From Plasmopara viticola (lineage: Eukaryota; Oomycota; Peronosporomycetes; Peronosporales; Peronosporaceae), in NCBI GenBank assembly GCA_001695595.3, contig MBPM02000055.1, forward strand, positions 310,001 through 374,000: a DNA stretch of 64,000 bases, given 5' to 3'. The translations under genes were made by a program, and so were the position numbers. The notes under the pieces are model-generated. The model was not told where the DNA came from and ran no database searches. It worked only from the letters and a program-made list of their open reading frames with translations. Positions 46,960-60,200 of the stretch are shown here, piece by piece (the stretch's first letter is position 1; each line of letters begins with the position of its first letter).

Positions 46960-48720
46960 TAGCCCGTCAAGTCTGTGGAGGTATTTAGTATCCGTGACAA
47001 CAAGGGTCGAAGTCGGTCATCTGGCATGAATTCATCCTCGTCAACAACACCGTATCGGCGTCAAGACGGAGTTTGCGGCCTACATGGCGTGCAGCAAGAC
47101 ATTCGTCTTCAAGAAGACCAGCGGCACCAGTCCATCGCCAAGCACTAGTGCAAGTGAAAGCGCAAATTGACAGCGAAGAGATCGAACATTTGAGATCAAG
47201 AAGGCCTTGCCAGCACGCAAGTCGGAAATGACGACTGCCGTAGACGACTTCTGCGCAACCGACATGCGTGTGTTCGAGGCGGTCGACGGCAAGGGCATAA
47301 AGGATCTGATTCAGACCGCTCTCGATATTGGGGTGGCGTCTACCGGTCGCATCGAGCTTAACGATCTCCCGGTCGCATCGAGTTCAGCGATTTGCATCCA
47401 AACCCAATCACAGTGCGGCTCCATGTCGAGCCGCGCGCACTCTCGACCTGTGGACGGACCCAGTCAAGGAGACGTCGTACATGCCTATCACGATGCACTA
47501 CATCGACGATAAGTTCACGCTGCATGCCCGCACGCTGCACGTCAAATCGATCTACGACGCGCGTAACTGTTAAGACAGCGATCTAAGATGGCCTGAAAGT
47601 ATCCGACATCTCGCCAGATGTATACGACCAGATCATCGTGGTCTCGGACAGCGGTTTGAACTTTCGCGGATTTGAGGACATTCCGTCCGATTTCACGCGG
47701 TTCGCTTGCTTTGACCACGAACTAGCCACTTTTCTAACGACCGTCGTGAACAAGATGTCCACAACGACCAATGCAGTCAAGAGCCCGCCGTTCTACCGGT
47801 GTAAAGGTACTCCAGGCATAGACGCGCTGTTGGAGATGAATGACTAGGCCAAAAAACCTCTTTCAGTTTTTTAAGCGGTCCAACTTATAGTCTCAGCCCA
47901 CTAAGACGCTCAAGCAGGAGAATACGACCCGCTACAAACTCGCTGCCCCGCTTCCTGAACAGCACCTATGATATGTTCAACGAGGCCGTCGATCTACTCA
48001 AGTAGAAGAACCAGCTACCAAAGTGAACAACATCTCGCTGATGCGGTTGCCCGGTTTCTCATCGTGTCACAGTGAGCGGCGCTGACATTAGATCGTTTTA
48101 AGCAGCCGACGCTGTGTACACCTGTCACCAACTGGTCGAGCACCTTTAGCCGGTCATGAGCGGGATCGTTGACGAACAGGACGCAGTCGTTTAGACGGCA
48201 AACAGCACCTCGCTCGTCGATTGCAAGCGTGTCGTAAAACCCATCCTGCTGAAGAAGTCTGCCGTCTTGGACATTCAAGTCAAGGCGGCGCTGCTGGATC
48301 CCGTAGCCAAGCGCCGTCAAGTTTGGATGGACGTCGATCCGGACAGAAACGAGTTAAAAAAGAGATGCCAAGTTTGGCATGCTGTTCGACGACGACGAGC
48401 CAGAAGTAAAAAACCTCGAGTCGCTTAACGACGCCAGCAACAACGACAGCCGCATTGATATCATGTACACGCAGTAGTGGCAGCACAAGATCACCGATAT
48501 TGAAAAGCAGGCCTTCGAAGCGGGCGGCGAGTTTAAAGTTTAGTCGGGAGCGATTCGGAGTCACGCAATATCCCATCATGACGTGCGTCGCGAGCGCCTT
48601 TCAGTGCGATCCAGCTTTCAGCGCCACGTCCGCAAACAACTTCTCGGATCCGGGCAATTGTAGCCATCACCCTTCGATACTATCAAGAAACTTAACGGGT
48701 GTTCTCAATAAGCGTTCAGT
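46960..48720 (+). pseudogene. Decayed hAT-like transposase
   Basis: Transposase-like pieces lie in order on the plus strand but in shifting frames. They include a possible BED-finger remnant (about 47080), then FCATDMRVFEAVDGKGIKDL (about 47250-47310), a stretch ending VASTGRIELNDL, and LDLWTDPVKETSYMPITMHY (about 47445-47505). Short pieces follow downstream, up to DIEKQAFEAGGEFKV (about 48500) and a CDPAFSATSANNFSD-like remnant near 48620. The LWTD...YM.ITMHY block is the catalytic-domain motif of hAT transposases. Numerous stops and frame changes show that it cannot be functional. No terminal repeats or target duplication could be matched, so the borders are approximate. Confidence 0.6.
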
Positions 48721-51700
48721 ACACCAGCTCTCTATGAAACATTCGTCAGTTGCTCCAATAAAGTCGGTACTTTGATGCTTTCGTATCTTTCTGAGACCTG
48801 AGACAAAAAGTCAAAGTGTTCGGATAATCCAGTCATGCGTATTGATATGATGGAGTGGTTCCCACATTGCATACTCTAATGATTCTATGTTCCTCGGACT
48901 ACAAACTGATTAAGGAGGCAGTACGATAGCTAAGAGTATTACCTTGTGTTTGTGTCGTCCGGGCTGGTTCATACTTGAGGTAATTTGAATTGGCGATGCT
49001 TGTCTTGCTCCGTCTTGACAGGACATTTGAAGCGATAAGAAGTGATTAGATGCAGTACCACATAAGATCTTCTACAGAAGTTGTGCTATTACCCTTGGTA
49101 GGAATCCTTCTTTATTTTGGTAGTCAATTGCGGCGTGGAGGTGAAGGAGGTCACGTCATCTGTCTTTGTATCAACGGAGGCCCACACACTAGGACCAAAC
49201 TGTGTCTAGTATGGAACGCTGGTAGCTACGCGATTAATCCCGGGACCGAGTTCCGTACCCTTTACACTACAAGGAATATAAGCAAGTCGCTCTCCCGGGC
49301 ATGATAGATCGTTCACTTTAGTGACCCATTTCCAGCTGCCTTAATTCAGATCTTATTGGTATCGAAGTTGACACCGGCAACTTCTCGCTCGAGCCACAGG
49401 GTCAGTCCGTCTAAACTAAGAACTGAGTCGACATGAGTCTCTTACTTCGTAGCGCTCGGCGTTTATGTGGGTCGAAAACATTTTGGACACATGTACATTG
49501 CTCATCAGTGTAGTCCACAAACGTTTCTTATATTAAGCATATGTTGGTCTCGATCTAGGTAGGTCTTCTCTCCAATTGCCTTGTTCTACAGCTTACCATA
49601 TAGCTCATGATGTACTGCGACTTCAATTAAAGCCAAAGACGATAGTCTGATCCGATAAATTGTATCAGATGCCGGATCACAAATTGGGCAACCTAGAAAG
49701 TAATTTGTCTGACGAGCATACCGCTTTGTAACTTCGGTCCAACTCTGAGCACAATGATGGGACCTCGCTTATATTGCCTTACCCTTACGCCAGAAAGGCC
49801 ATTACCGGTATCGAGCCAGTGGTGCCACCGATCAATCATTTCTGTGCCACTCCATGCCTAGAGCTCGTATCTTTGACATCTTTGGTGACCATCCAAGCCA
49901 TATCAGTCCATGACGAATCGATTGACTCGAATAAGTGTCCGTGCAAACAACACTTTTCTCCTAGTAGAGGTGGGTTCAGATCCTGGCAAAAAATGTTAGG
50001 AGCAAACTGGCAGCACTTAAAACTATAATACACGTAGTCTTAAATTTAACCACGTCACGGGCCACACCTCTCATTCACAGTCAGCGTTTGACACGATCTA
50101 CACTGAATTACTAGGATTCTAAGTGCAGAGATTAACGCCCTGTCGCCAAGCAACTAAACTCTAATTCTTAAAAGGCTTTTTTTACAGTGGATTATCATCA
50201 ATAATAACAACTTGGAGTTAGAAAAGCTCGTTTATCGCTTTATAGATCTTTGCCACAACTAATACAAAGATGTCCCCGCACGCATTGTCAATATGCCGTT
50301 TTTGTGATCTATGTGGAGTGACTGACCTCTTTGAATGCGAGTAATTTACAAAGAGACTAAGTAAGCCCTCACATTCCACGCCGACCTTGAGTGTCAGAGA
50401 TCCAAATAGCGAGAGCCACATCGTTCATGCGTATGATAAAAGGCAGCTAACATCTTGGTCACACGTCAATTCGTGGAAAGGACATGATGCAAAACAGCAT
50501 GACAAGATGTGCAATGTCATTGCACTTGAGTTGTCGACGAATTCTGTCAAATTCTCATGCAAAAAACGACTCACAATCGATCGCAGTCAGCACCCCGAGC
50601 GGTATGCATCTCGAACGCGCCTGGGCACAAGTCAAGCGAATTGCTCGTGGAGCCATACTGAAGTGCGCTTGAGTCGTAAGAAACGGTCGGACAAGAGCAA
50701 CAACGCTTGCATGTGTGCATGTCTTAGCAAAGACAGTCAATTCATTGGCGTTACGGCTCGACATCTCCCGGGTTGCAATCACAAGACACCGATCGTGAGC
50801 AACGTTTTCGCAGAGAGTAGTCGGTGCCCGCATGGTCTGATTTCCATCTCAACATCTTTCCTAAGACGGGCTCCTTAGCGGACAAGCCGCCGTCATGAGT
50901 AGCATCGTTTAAAAGAATTTTGTTTTTTCTAGCAAAACGATTACCATTTCCCGTGATCTTCGGAGCACAAAACTTCGGTGGCGGGTGCGGGGACTTCGTC
51001 GGGTACATCATTTCAATTTGTATTTTCAGCAACCGGGCATCCATGAGCTACGATTTTGCTCGTACCGCCTAGCGACATGCCTGGCACAAGGTCAGTACTA
51101 TCCAGACTACCTTATTGAGTGAGAAGTGAAATTTAACACATTTTTATTCTAGATCAAATAAGTTCAGGTGCAGCGTACATTATTCGCGGCGTGGATCCAA
51201 CGCAGCTGTTTATGCAAGAGTTTTCACTGGGAAAGTTTCTATCTTATGGAAGTATGTCATCTGCATCAAAGTGCAAACTCAAGTCTCTTTGGCAGCCGGT
51301 GCTGGCAGTGGTATTTATCTGCCTGGTGATCCTAGGACTATCATCTTCCTCCGATAAACGTTTATTTCAGCAGCGTTGCTGCCGTGTATTCGACAGCTTG
51401 GTGAATTTTTACCCAAACGCATTCGCAGTAAGGCTTTGAGTGCGATGGTCTCGGGTGGATTTGTTGAAGTCGCAAGGATAATTTGCTTTGCTGATCGTTC
51501 TGATAAGTGGTCAATGAAGACTTAGATACGATTTCGAATCGACTCGTGTGGACTTAAAAAATAACCAGTATCTGCGCAACCAAAAATGTCATCAGTCATT
51601 GTTTAGCGAATTTTATCATTGAGGTTCTCTGCGATTAGCAAAATATAGTCTTTATTTTAACTAGATGTCCAATAAATTGCTTGATGCCAGATAAATGTCT

Positions 51701-54700
51701 TTTTATGATTTGTGTGAAATCACGCTTAAGACAAGTGTAGTATCTGGGCGGGGGTGGCTGACAAAATTCAGCAGAGCGTCAGCTGCCTATACGGATAGAA
51801 ACTCATTGCAAAAGACTTAATTTCTCGGCGTCTAGTGTTTTTTTTGGCTTAAGACTTTTCATTTATTTAAATAGGAGATAAGCGGCTTCGATATCTATTT
51901 TATTTCCTAAGTGCTCAAGCAGGTTTGCACCTTGAATGCCTGACTGAGGTACGATTTCCGCAAGTCTTTCACATTTGGTTTGTCTATCAATGCACAAATT
52001 ACAGCCTTTGCTTCTCATCATAATAATGTCATCGACAGATTTTCAAGAATGACACTTTCAATGCCGCTTCGCTTGGTAAACAAGCGATTTATGCAACCGT
52101 TCACCACGAAGCCACACTTAGATACGTCTGCAAAGACGCAATATCGGCTTGATTTATCCCAAAATGAGACGTGTGCATTTGTTTTGCCTTCTCTTTTTCA
52201 ACACGTAATGACTAAAAGAATTCTGCACCGATCGCTTCAAGCAAATATGCAGACTCACTCTCCGTTTGTGTGACTGTGTGTTCGTTCCATGCAGCAAATG
52301 CTTGCATTTAAAAACTAGCAAGACAAAAAGGTTTGTGTCAAGAATCTTAGCTTCAACCTGTTTTTAATAACTTTGTGCAGTAACCCCACTTCGAATCGCG
52401 GGATAAATTTGTTTAAGTGCAACCGTTTACAGATAGTTTACAGCCTATGACCTTGATTTGCCGGGCGTTCCTGTACAATTTTATCTTTAAGTGCTTACGC
52501 ATGTAACAAATCTGCATTTACAACGGAATCCCATAGCTCCGCCAAAGGTTATTGTAATCTGTAAAGACCCGATGATCGGATTCATTTCATAGTACTAAGT
52601 AAGCACACACGTTTTCTTCTGCGAAAGTATTGGTTAGGCCATTATTATCTAAGACATCTGGTTTACATGCTTGAGGTCTTCTAAGAATGGTGTTGCTCCA
52701 ATTGGTTCCTCTTAACATGAGATCGAATAGACCGGTAGGTCCCTTCGTGAAAACGATCTAAATAGTTTTTGCAGAAGTCGATACTGCAGACCGGCGGCGC
52801 GCCCAGGTTTGTAGGTGGTCACAAAGCCAGTTGTGCATCAAGTGTCGAATGGCACTGATCGAGTAAGCCAAAGCTGGTAGCGACACTGATGTCTGGACGT
52901 GCGAAGAATGACATTTATTGTGTCTTGCCAGTTCTCTTCTTGTCACTTATTACGTACTTCGTCAACGTCTCTTCAGGCCTGAATGTACTCGTACTTATGC
53001 AAGCGCGAACAAAAACTGACAACACAAGCAAGGTCAAATCACAAGTCCACTGCATTTGTAGTACGAGCTTCAGTCTAGACGGACAGGACGTATGTGCGGT
53101 GAGTCTCCCACAACTCTTTCCGAGTGAGTAATAGTCTCTGACTTCGTATTACACGTAAAATTTATACGAGTCGAAATTCGCTCTCCGTCAACTTTTATAA
53201 GTTAGCATTAGTCCAAGTACCAAGTTCTAGCATGTATGTTATATTCTAAATTGTGAGCTGAATGTATGTATGTTTACTGATAAAGAAGCAATTATCGAAA
53301 TTACTAATCTGCAAGAATCCCCCTCATAAGATGTACAACACTTCTGTTGGATTCGCAGTTTTACGCATTGCCATCCAACTAATATTCGAAACATTACTTG
53401 GTTGGTGTGGCAGTGCTATTCTATTACTATAGCAGATACTGGGTTCGTGTAATCATATTGCACTCACACGTTTTAATATTTAAATCGGTAGACTCGTAAC
53501 CGTCAAAACTTTCCTACAGAATTTATGACTCATTGTTGTCATTTGCCGCTTTAAAAAAGCCTACACATGGCAAAGTTGATGAGCTGCAAAGCAATCTCTA
53601 ACTTGCAGACCCTAGACGAGCTGATTTTTTTTATGTTTCCACCTACTGCATCATCGTAAGGGATACACATGTGACTTTAGGTACAAGACAAGCTCGCAGT
53701 TTTCGGCAAATCAACCTTTGAATGATGTATTTATTCATTATGAGAGCACGCTCGTACAACGCGCTTCAATTTCACGCTTTTCAAAGCAAACACGACCCTA
53801 GCATCGTAGTTGATTGCGACTTGCCAGTTTTGATTTAAGAAAGAGACAATATAAGCTGTCTTTTCAGCAAAAAAAGAGCCCTTCTCATGAGCTTGCGACT
53901 TGTAACACCAAGCCAAGCCACCGGAGAAGATTCTTGATGGTCCTCTGGATATGCCACGCTCACCCCGCTAAATCAAGCATCGCATACCTTGTGTTCGCGA
54001 GGACCAGTGTCACCTTACTTTCTCTGTTGAGACAAAAGTTTTAGTTGATAGATTAATCAGACACAAGATCACGAGATGCAACTGAACGGAAATGATTTCT
54101 CAGTCCGCGAGCCAATCAATCAGTCATGCCAGATAAGCCGGCTATACTTGACCAAAATGCGTTAACGTTTGGTCTTTGCATAAGTTCCGAGTAAACCATA
54201 CACAGCTCTTAGAGACAGGTTATTGGCTACGCAGAAATTGTCTCATGTGAATGCTATGCGTCTCATAAGAGCGTAGGTTCCGTAGATAATTGCGAGCTGT
54301 ACCTTTGATATTCATGCCTCATAAAATGTCTAAGGACGATAAAAATTATAAAAGAGCTAAAAGAAGGCTATATTTCGGTCCATACTTTGTAAAAGCCTTG
54401 ACAACGGTAAAGTGACTATTTCCGTACAAGCTTCGTTGGCTTAAACCATGTCGTCCATTTTTAGCATACTTCTTGCGATCTGATCTCGCGACCATTGCTT
54501 TCGCAGCATTTACTAAAAGCCTCGAATGAGCGCTGCTTGTTGCTCCGTACTCCTAGCCTTATCAGTCAAAAATGTGGTATTGTCAAGGACGCTGGTTGCC
54601 ATGATAAATGAGCATTTATGATACGTGCCAAGTAAAATTCAAGAATTCTCGTTTATATAAGCTTTTAATACCATTGTACTGGATTGATTCTCATGACGAC

Positions 54701-57299
54701 GTTGCACATTAAAATTGGTCACGTTGATAGTGACGCGCGTCTTCTACATCGAGGAGAGAGAGATGAAATATAAACCCGGCTTTTTCGGCAAAAAATTAGG
54801 TTAATTAATGATCGCAGGTAGCGTTTGGACAGCGCCACTTATGCACTGGAATTTATTATCGACGCCGACCTCAACAAGACACGCCTTGCTACCACAATTT
54901 CAGCTTTTACGTCTTGTCTGATTGATATTTGAGGTTTAATCGCGTAATCGTATTGATCCACCAATAAATTGCTCGACTGGCCTTCCTTAAGGCAAACGTT
55001 GCAGTCCTTCATTTTCAAACTCAGATCCGATCAATTGGTCTCCCGTAATTGTGCTTGCGTATGACATTTCAACGCCCACCTCCATTGTTTCAGTTGAATG
55101 GGCTGTCATTGAGGAGTAAACGTGTTTGCATTTCTCCGCAATTGTCAAACGTTTGACAAGGACCCAAATAAGCGCAATAGAGCACTAGTGCAGTTTAGTC
55201 TAAAAGACCGTAGTAGCTGTATCAGTAAGTAGATTCTACGTATACGGTTGGCCGTATCTTTGAATTTGGATTTCGTTTCAGTATTTCTTCAACTTCGGTC
55301 AGAGAATTTCTTAGACGTTGTGGCTTCCAGTCTAACGTGCTCGTGTCGTAAGACACATGCGTCGTTCTCACACATTTTTTTGACTTACTTAACCATTGTA
55401 GAACAACTAATACCAGGAAGCCATTCAACGAATCCTACCTTTTGATATTTAATGTAATGGCATCAACAAATGCGAGTGTTTGTTAACTCAATTGTGTATA
55501 GCGGCGTGAAGTCTGTCGAGACACGAACGACATTGTTCACACAAACGAGTGGGCGCATAGCACATTAGCGCTGTGCCTCTAGGAAGGATATACTCACTCT
55601 CTCTTTTAAGACAGAGCACGTAGATCGAGGATCTTGGTTTATAACTATCGGCAAGCGTTGAGGCAACTGGGCCCCGATGAGTGATTTGTAAATATCTAAA
55701 TAGCATAAAAATTAGTAGATTTCCTCAGAATTGAAGTTATTATACTCAATAGCAAGCAGCTTAGACGATGTCGGTCTTCTCGACAGCCTCAAGCTCGCAA
55801 ACTTTGAGCGCGATCACCCGAAGTCACTCCACAGCGAGTGCTGGAGAAGTTAAGTGCCGATAAGAATATGGCATGTCGCAGACGGCATTTAAAAGTCATT
55901 TTAGATCAAGTAAGGCCAGAATCAATGCGTGTAACATGCTTCATTCGACTCTGCAAAAAGCCTCTGGTTAAAAGAGATTTAACAATGATCCCGCCGCTTC
56001 TGCGTGTATAGCGCTATAGTTATGCTAACAATTGGTAAATTTATGCCAAATTCTGAGTTTATTTGGATTAAAGGAGCCAGGTCTCCCCAAAAACCATGTT
56101 TTCGATCAAGTGCTCTGATGAATGGCTTTATTGTTGCTTACATTTTTCGATAAAAAGCTTTTTCTTGTTTATGCGCTCGAGAACTGCTCGCAAGTAGTCA
56201 ACTTGATTCTTCTTCGCAAACAAAAGATGTTATTTAAGTATGTTTGTGCTTTCGCATATGGGCCTGAACAGTCGGATCACCGCATACACGCTCGAGAGTC
56301 CGTGGGATTGCTTATAAACATGAAACGGGATTAACTTTGATTACAGAACATTACCCTACGATGGTAAACCTTGACTTTAATAGTTTACATTTGGAATTAA
56401 AAGACACAAAGATAGCACTAAGTGCAACGAGTGAATTATCAATGTAATTTTATTCCTCTGATTTAAGTTGTTATCTTCTGGTAGAGATACCAGGATATAT
56501 TTGCCTTTAGTGTTACCAGGTGGACCGGGCTGGGCAATATAGAATCAACTTGGTTTAAGGAATTAAATACTGCGTGACACTTCATCGATTTTGGCCAAAG
56601 AAGAAGTGTGACGTCACTGACGCATTCTTTCATGCAAAGCACAAGACAAAAAAAGTTTGGAAGAGTGAATATAACATCTATCACCGACATTCCGTGTTAA
56701 AAAAAATGGCGAGTGGGCATATTGTACACACTTGTGATAAGCTTATTGCGATTACTATATGGCATGGACGCCGATTCTGACTGAAGATTAGATAAGGCGA
56801 TTTCTACACTGTACAATGCACTCGACTTGCTTTGCGAATATATTCGCATTGTTTTGCGGGGAGGTGAAGTAGCATTGACTAAGGTCAGCACTTCAAGCAA
56901 CATGCTCTGGGAGCGGTAGGACATTTGCATGACTTCCACCTATTTTCTCAGTAAGAAGTCGTTGGACTTGTATCACTTACTATAGCTGTGCAGCCCCGAT
57001 ACAGCATTCACCAAATCTTCTTGCCCGTGGCGATCTAATGGATCTAGTCAAACAAGCAGCAATCGGTCAAGCCCTACACTTTGAGCAAGCGTTCAGAGAG
57101 TAGCTGAGCGAGCGGTCAGATTGACCGTTTGAACGCGCAGTCCAGCCAGCAATTCAAAGAGGCGGGGAGGGGTGCTCAATTCAGTGTTTAATACGCCGGT
57201 TTGGGGTAGGACAAAAACACATTTCGTGAAGAATTGTGAAAGAGAGATAAGCTGTAATACGCTTCTTGGCCATTTTGGAAAAAAAGTAAAGGTCATAAT
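48721..57299. other. Gene-poor AT-rich stretch of about 8.6 kb
   Basis: No supportable gene. Weakly protein-like remnants: the minus strand at 51.2-52.4 kb, with a CNLCIDRQTKCERL stretch faintly like a Copia pre-integrase zinc motif, and the plus strand at about 55,800-56,010 (SPEVTPQRVLEKLSADKNMA). Both are broken and were not annotated as genes. The stretch ends at the insertion site of the LINE. Confidence 0.5.
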
Positions 57300-60200
57300 G
57301 TAATGTAATGTATTACGTTATCGCGTTGCCAAGTTACGCACGTGCTAGGCTCAGTCTGGCTAGTCCACGGCATAGAGTGGTGTCCGCATACGTCGAGTCT
57401 CGTTCGGCGGGCAGTGCATCCAGCACCGAGGTCGTATGAGTCTTCCATTTCTTTCGGTCTTGTGCAAGGGTACGTACCACTTCGAGGTCTTGTGCTGTCC
57501 GGAGTCGAAAGCCGGAGCCACGGGAAACAAGATTGTGGTCGAGTGTCGAGGGGAGCGTGGTGCGGGGACGTCCGCGCCATTTTGCTGCGGTGGAGAAGAA
57601 GTAGGCGCGCATCTGGAGGTTAGCTGGAATGTCGGGATTGCGGCGAAGTACATGGCCAAACAGGCGCCAGCGAGCTTGTGTCAGTCGTAGTCTCAGCGGC
57701 CGCTCATCACAGAGGTCGTACAGTCTTGCATTCGAAATGTGTCGAGGGTAGCGGTAGCCAAGAGCGTAGCGAAGCTGGCGGCGATGGAAACTCTCGAGGC
57801 CGTGGAGCTCTGACTTGGTAAGAGCCCAGGTGGCGCAGTTGTACAGCAGAATTGGTAAAACGTAGGTGTTGTACAATCGAATGCGGGTCTTGGGTGAGAT
57901 GAGCGTGGGGCGGAGCCAGACGGACCAGAGGCGGTGGAGCGCGAGGGTGGCCAGGGACTTGCGTCGGGATAGATCTTCAATATCGCCGAGGAGTGTTCCG
58001 AGCTTCTTAGTGTGGCGCCAGGTTTCTTCTCGGGCTCGAGCGTGTCGAGTGGCGCCTGACGGGTTGCAGTGGCGGCGGATTTTGATGACTTCGGTCTTGG
58101 CTTCGTTCATGTGTAGACTCCAGCGACTGAGAATCGCTGGGGCCTGGTCCTGGATAAGCTGGACGACGGATGGATCAGTGCAGATGAAGTCGGCGTCGTC
58201 GGCGTAGACGATCATCTGCTGCAGGAGGTTGTGTGGCACATCGAGTGCACCGGAGAGGTCGCGAAGAGCTGCTTCGAGGTAGATAGTAAACAGAACGGGT
58301 GAGAGTGAGTCGCCTTGGGGTGTACCTACATTACTTTCGAACGGGTCGAGAGCTTGGTTGCTGGATCGGAGTGAAAGTGTCGTGTGGCTCAGGAGGAGTC
58401 GGATGAGTCGAACTTCGTCGTCTTGGAGGAATGTCTGGAGCACAGTGATGAGCTTGGATCTGTCGATGCTGTCGAATGCGCGGGATAAGTCGATACCTAA
58501 CACATAAACTGTTTCACGGCGGTCGGTGGCTCGTGCGGTGAGCCATTTGTGAGCCCAGACGGCGTCTGCCGTGCTGCGATGAGCGCGGAAGCCGCTTTGG
58601 TGTGGCGAGAGGAAGTTGTCGACGTCGGATCGGATCCGGTTGAGGACGACGAGTGATACGGCTTTGCGGATGCTGTTGAGTAGGACGATCGGTCGGAGAC
58701 TGGAGCATTCACCTTGGGGTTTGTTCGGCTTTGGGAGACACAGAAGAGTGCCTTCGCCGAGCTCGAGTGGCTGTCCAAGTGCGAAACTGTCGTTGATCAG
58801 AGCCGCGAGGGGTTCGGCAATCTGGTCGGTTCCGTACTTGAGCAGTTCTGCTGGAATATCGTCGGGTCCTGATGCACGTCCGTTGCTGAGTCGGCGGAAA
58901 GCGCGGGCGAGCTCGTCACCAGTGATTGGGGAGCTCAGAGGTCGCGCATCGCTGCTTGGGATGATTGGAGCGTGGGTTGGATCCGTTAGTTGTCCTTTGA
59001 AGTAGCTGCGGATGAGGTTGTTCGCGGTTGGTCGGTGTAGGATGTATTTGCCTGTGCTGTCGTGCACGGTGACTTGTCCTGGTGGTCGCGGGAAGAGCTC
59101 GCGTACGGCTGAGTACATGCGTACGGAGTCGTGAAGTTCTTCGATGCGGCTGATCTTGGCGTCGAGAGCTTGGAAGGCGAGTTCGCGGCAGCGTTGGTGG
59201 ATTTGGCGGAGTACGGCGTTACGTTCGCGGCGAAGTTCTGCGATGTTCGCAGCGTGGTCGTTTTGGACACGGAGTCGGAGTTGACGTTGCTGTTCGGACA
59301 GTGCTGTGAGCGTGGCGTCGATGTATCTGCGGGTGCTGCGTTGAGGGGAGAAGCCAACAGCTAGTTCGGCGGCCGTTTTTGTCGTCTGTAGAGTTGCGTT
59401 CCACCGTTGCTGGATCGGGTCGGTGACTGGGATCGGGTGTTCAGTTGAGGCAGCGATCAGCGCTCGTACGTAGGCGTCGCGGGCGCCTTCGTCATGGACT
59501 AGGGCGTCGCGGGCGAGGTGCAGTCGTCGTGGGAGCTCTGAGCGCGGTCGGAACCGGATCTGAGCGGCGCCCTCTAGAGTGAAGTCCGCGGTGACGAGCT
59601 TGTGGTCTGATGAAGTGAGAGTGCCGCCCCAAGACTGCGCATCCACGCACAGGCGACGGCAGTTCTGCGAGCAGAGGATGTAGTCAATCTGGTTGTAGAT
59701 AAAGTGGTCCGATCTGCGCTGGGTCCACGTCGTGATGTTCTTTGCTCGCTTCGGGAAATCTGTGTTTGTCACAAAGAGGTTGTGAGTCTGACAAAAGGAG
59801 GCGAGGACATTACCGTTGCGGTTGCGATAACCGCGGCCGTGGTTCCCAAGGAAGGGTTCGAGGTCGTGGCGCCGGCCCAGCTTTGCGTTGAAATCGCCTG
59901 TAAGGAAGGTTAGATCGCGGCGCGGGAGGGAGGTGAGCGCGGTGCTGAGGTCAGCGTAGAATCTGTCGACGGCTTCTAGGGGGTAGCCGCTGTGCGGTGA
60001 GTACGCATTCACGATGTTGACGGTGCCGATGTGGGGTAGTCGCAGTTTTAAGATACCGATACGGTCGGAGTGAGACCAGTAGCGTTGGAGGAATGGTCGG
60101 AGTCGCGGAGAGATTGCGAATCCGATGCCGTGTAACTCGGTTTTTGCTTGCAGGGTTAGAAGAAGGAAGTCATCAATGAGGTGCTCACCTTTATCGTAGA

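Noticed and set aside
49950..50020. tRNA-like T-arm (GGTTCAGATCC)
   Set aside because: No matching acceptor stem, D-arm or anticodon arm could be folded around it. No tRNA or rRNA gene was found anywhere in the window.
51200..52400. Possible Copia retrotransposon remnant on the minus strand
   Set aside because: One stretch (CNLCIDRQTKCERL) faintly recalls a pre-integrase zinc motif, but several stops interrupt it and no reverse-transcriptase or integrase motif could be recognised.
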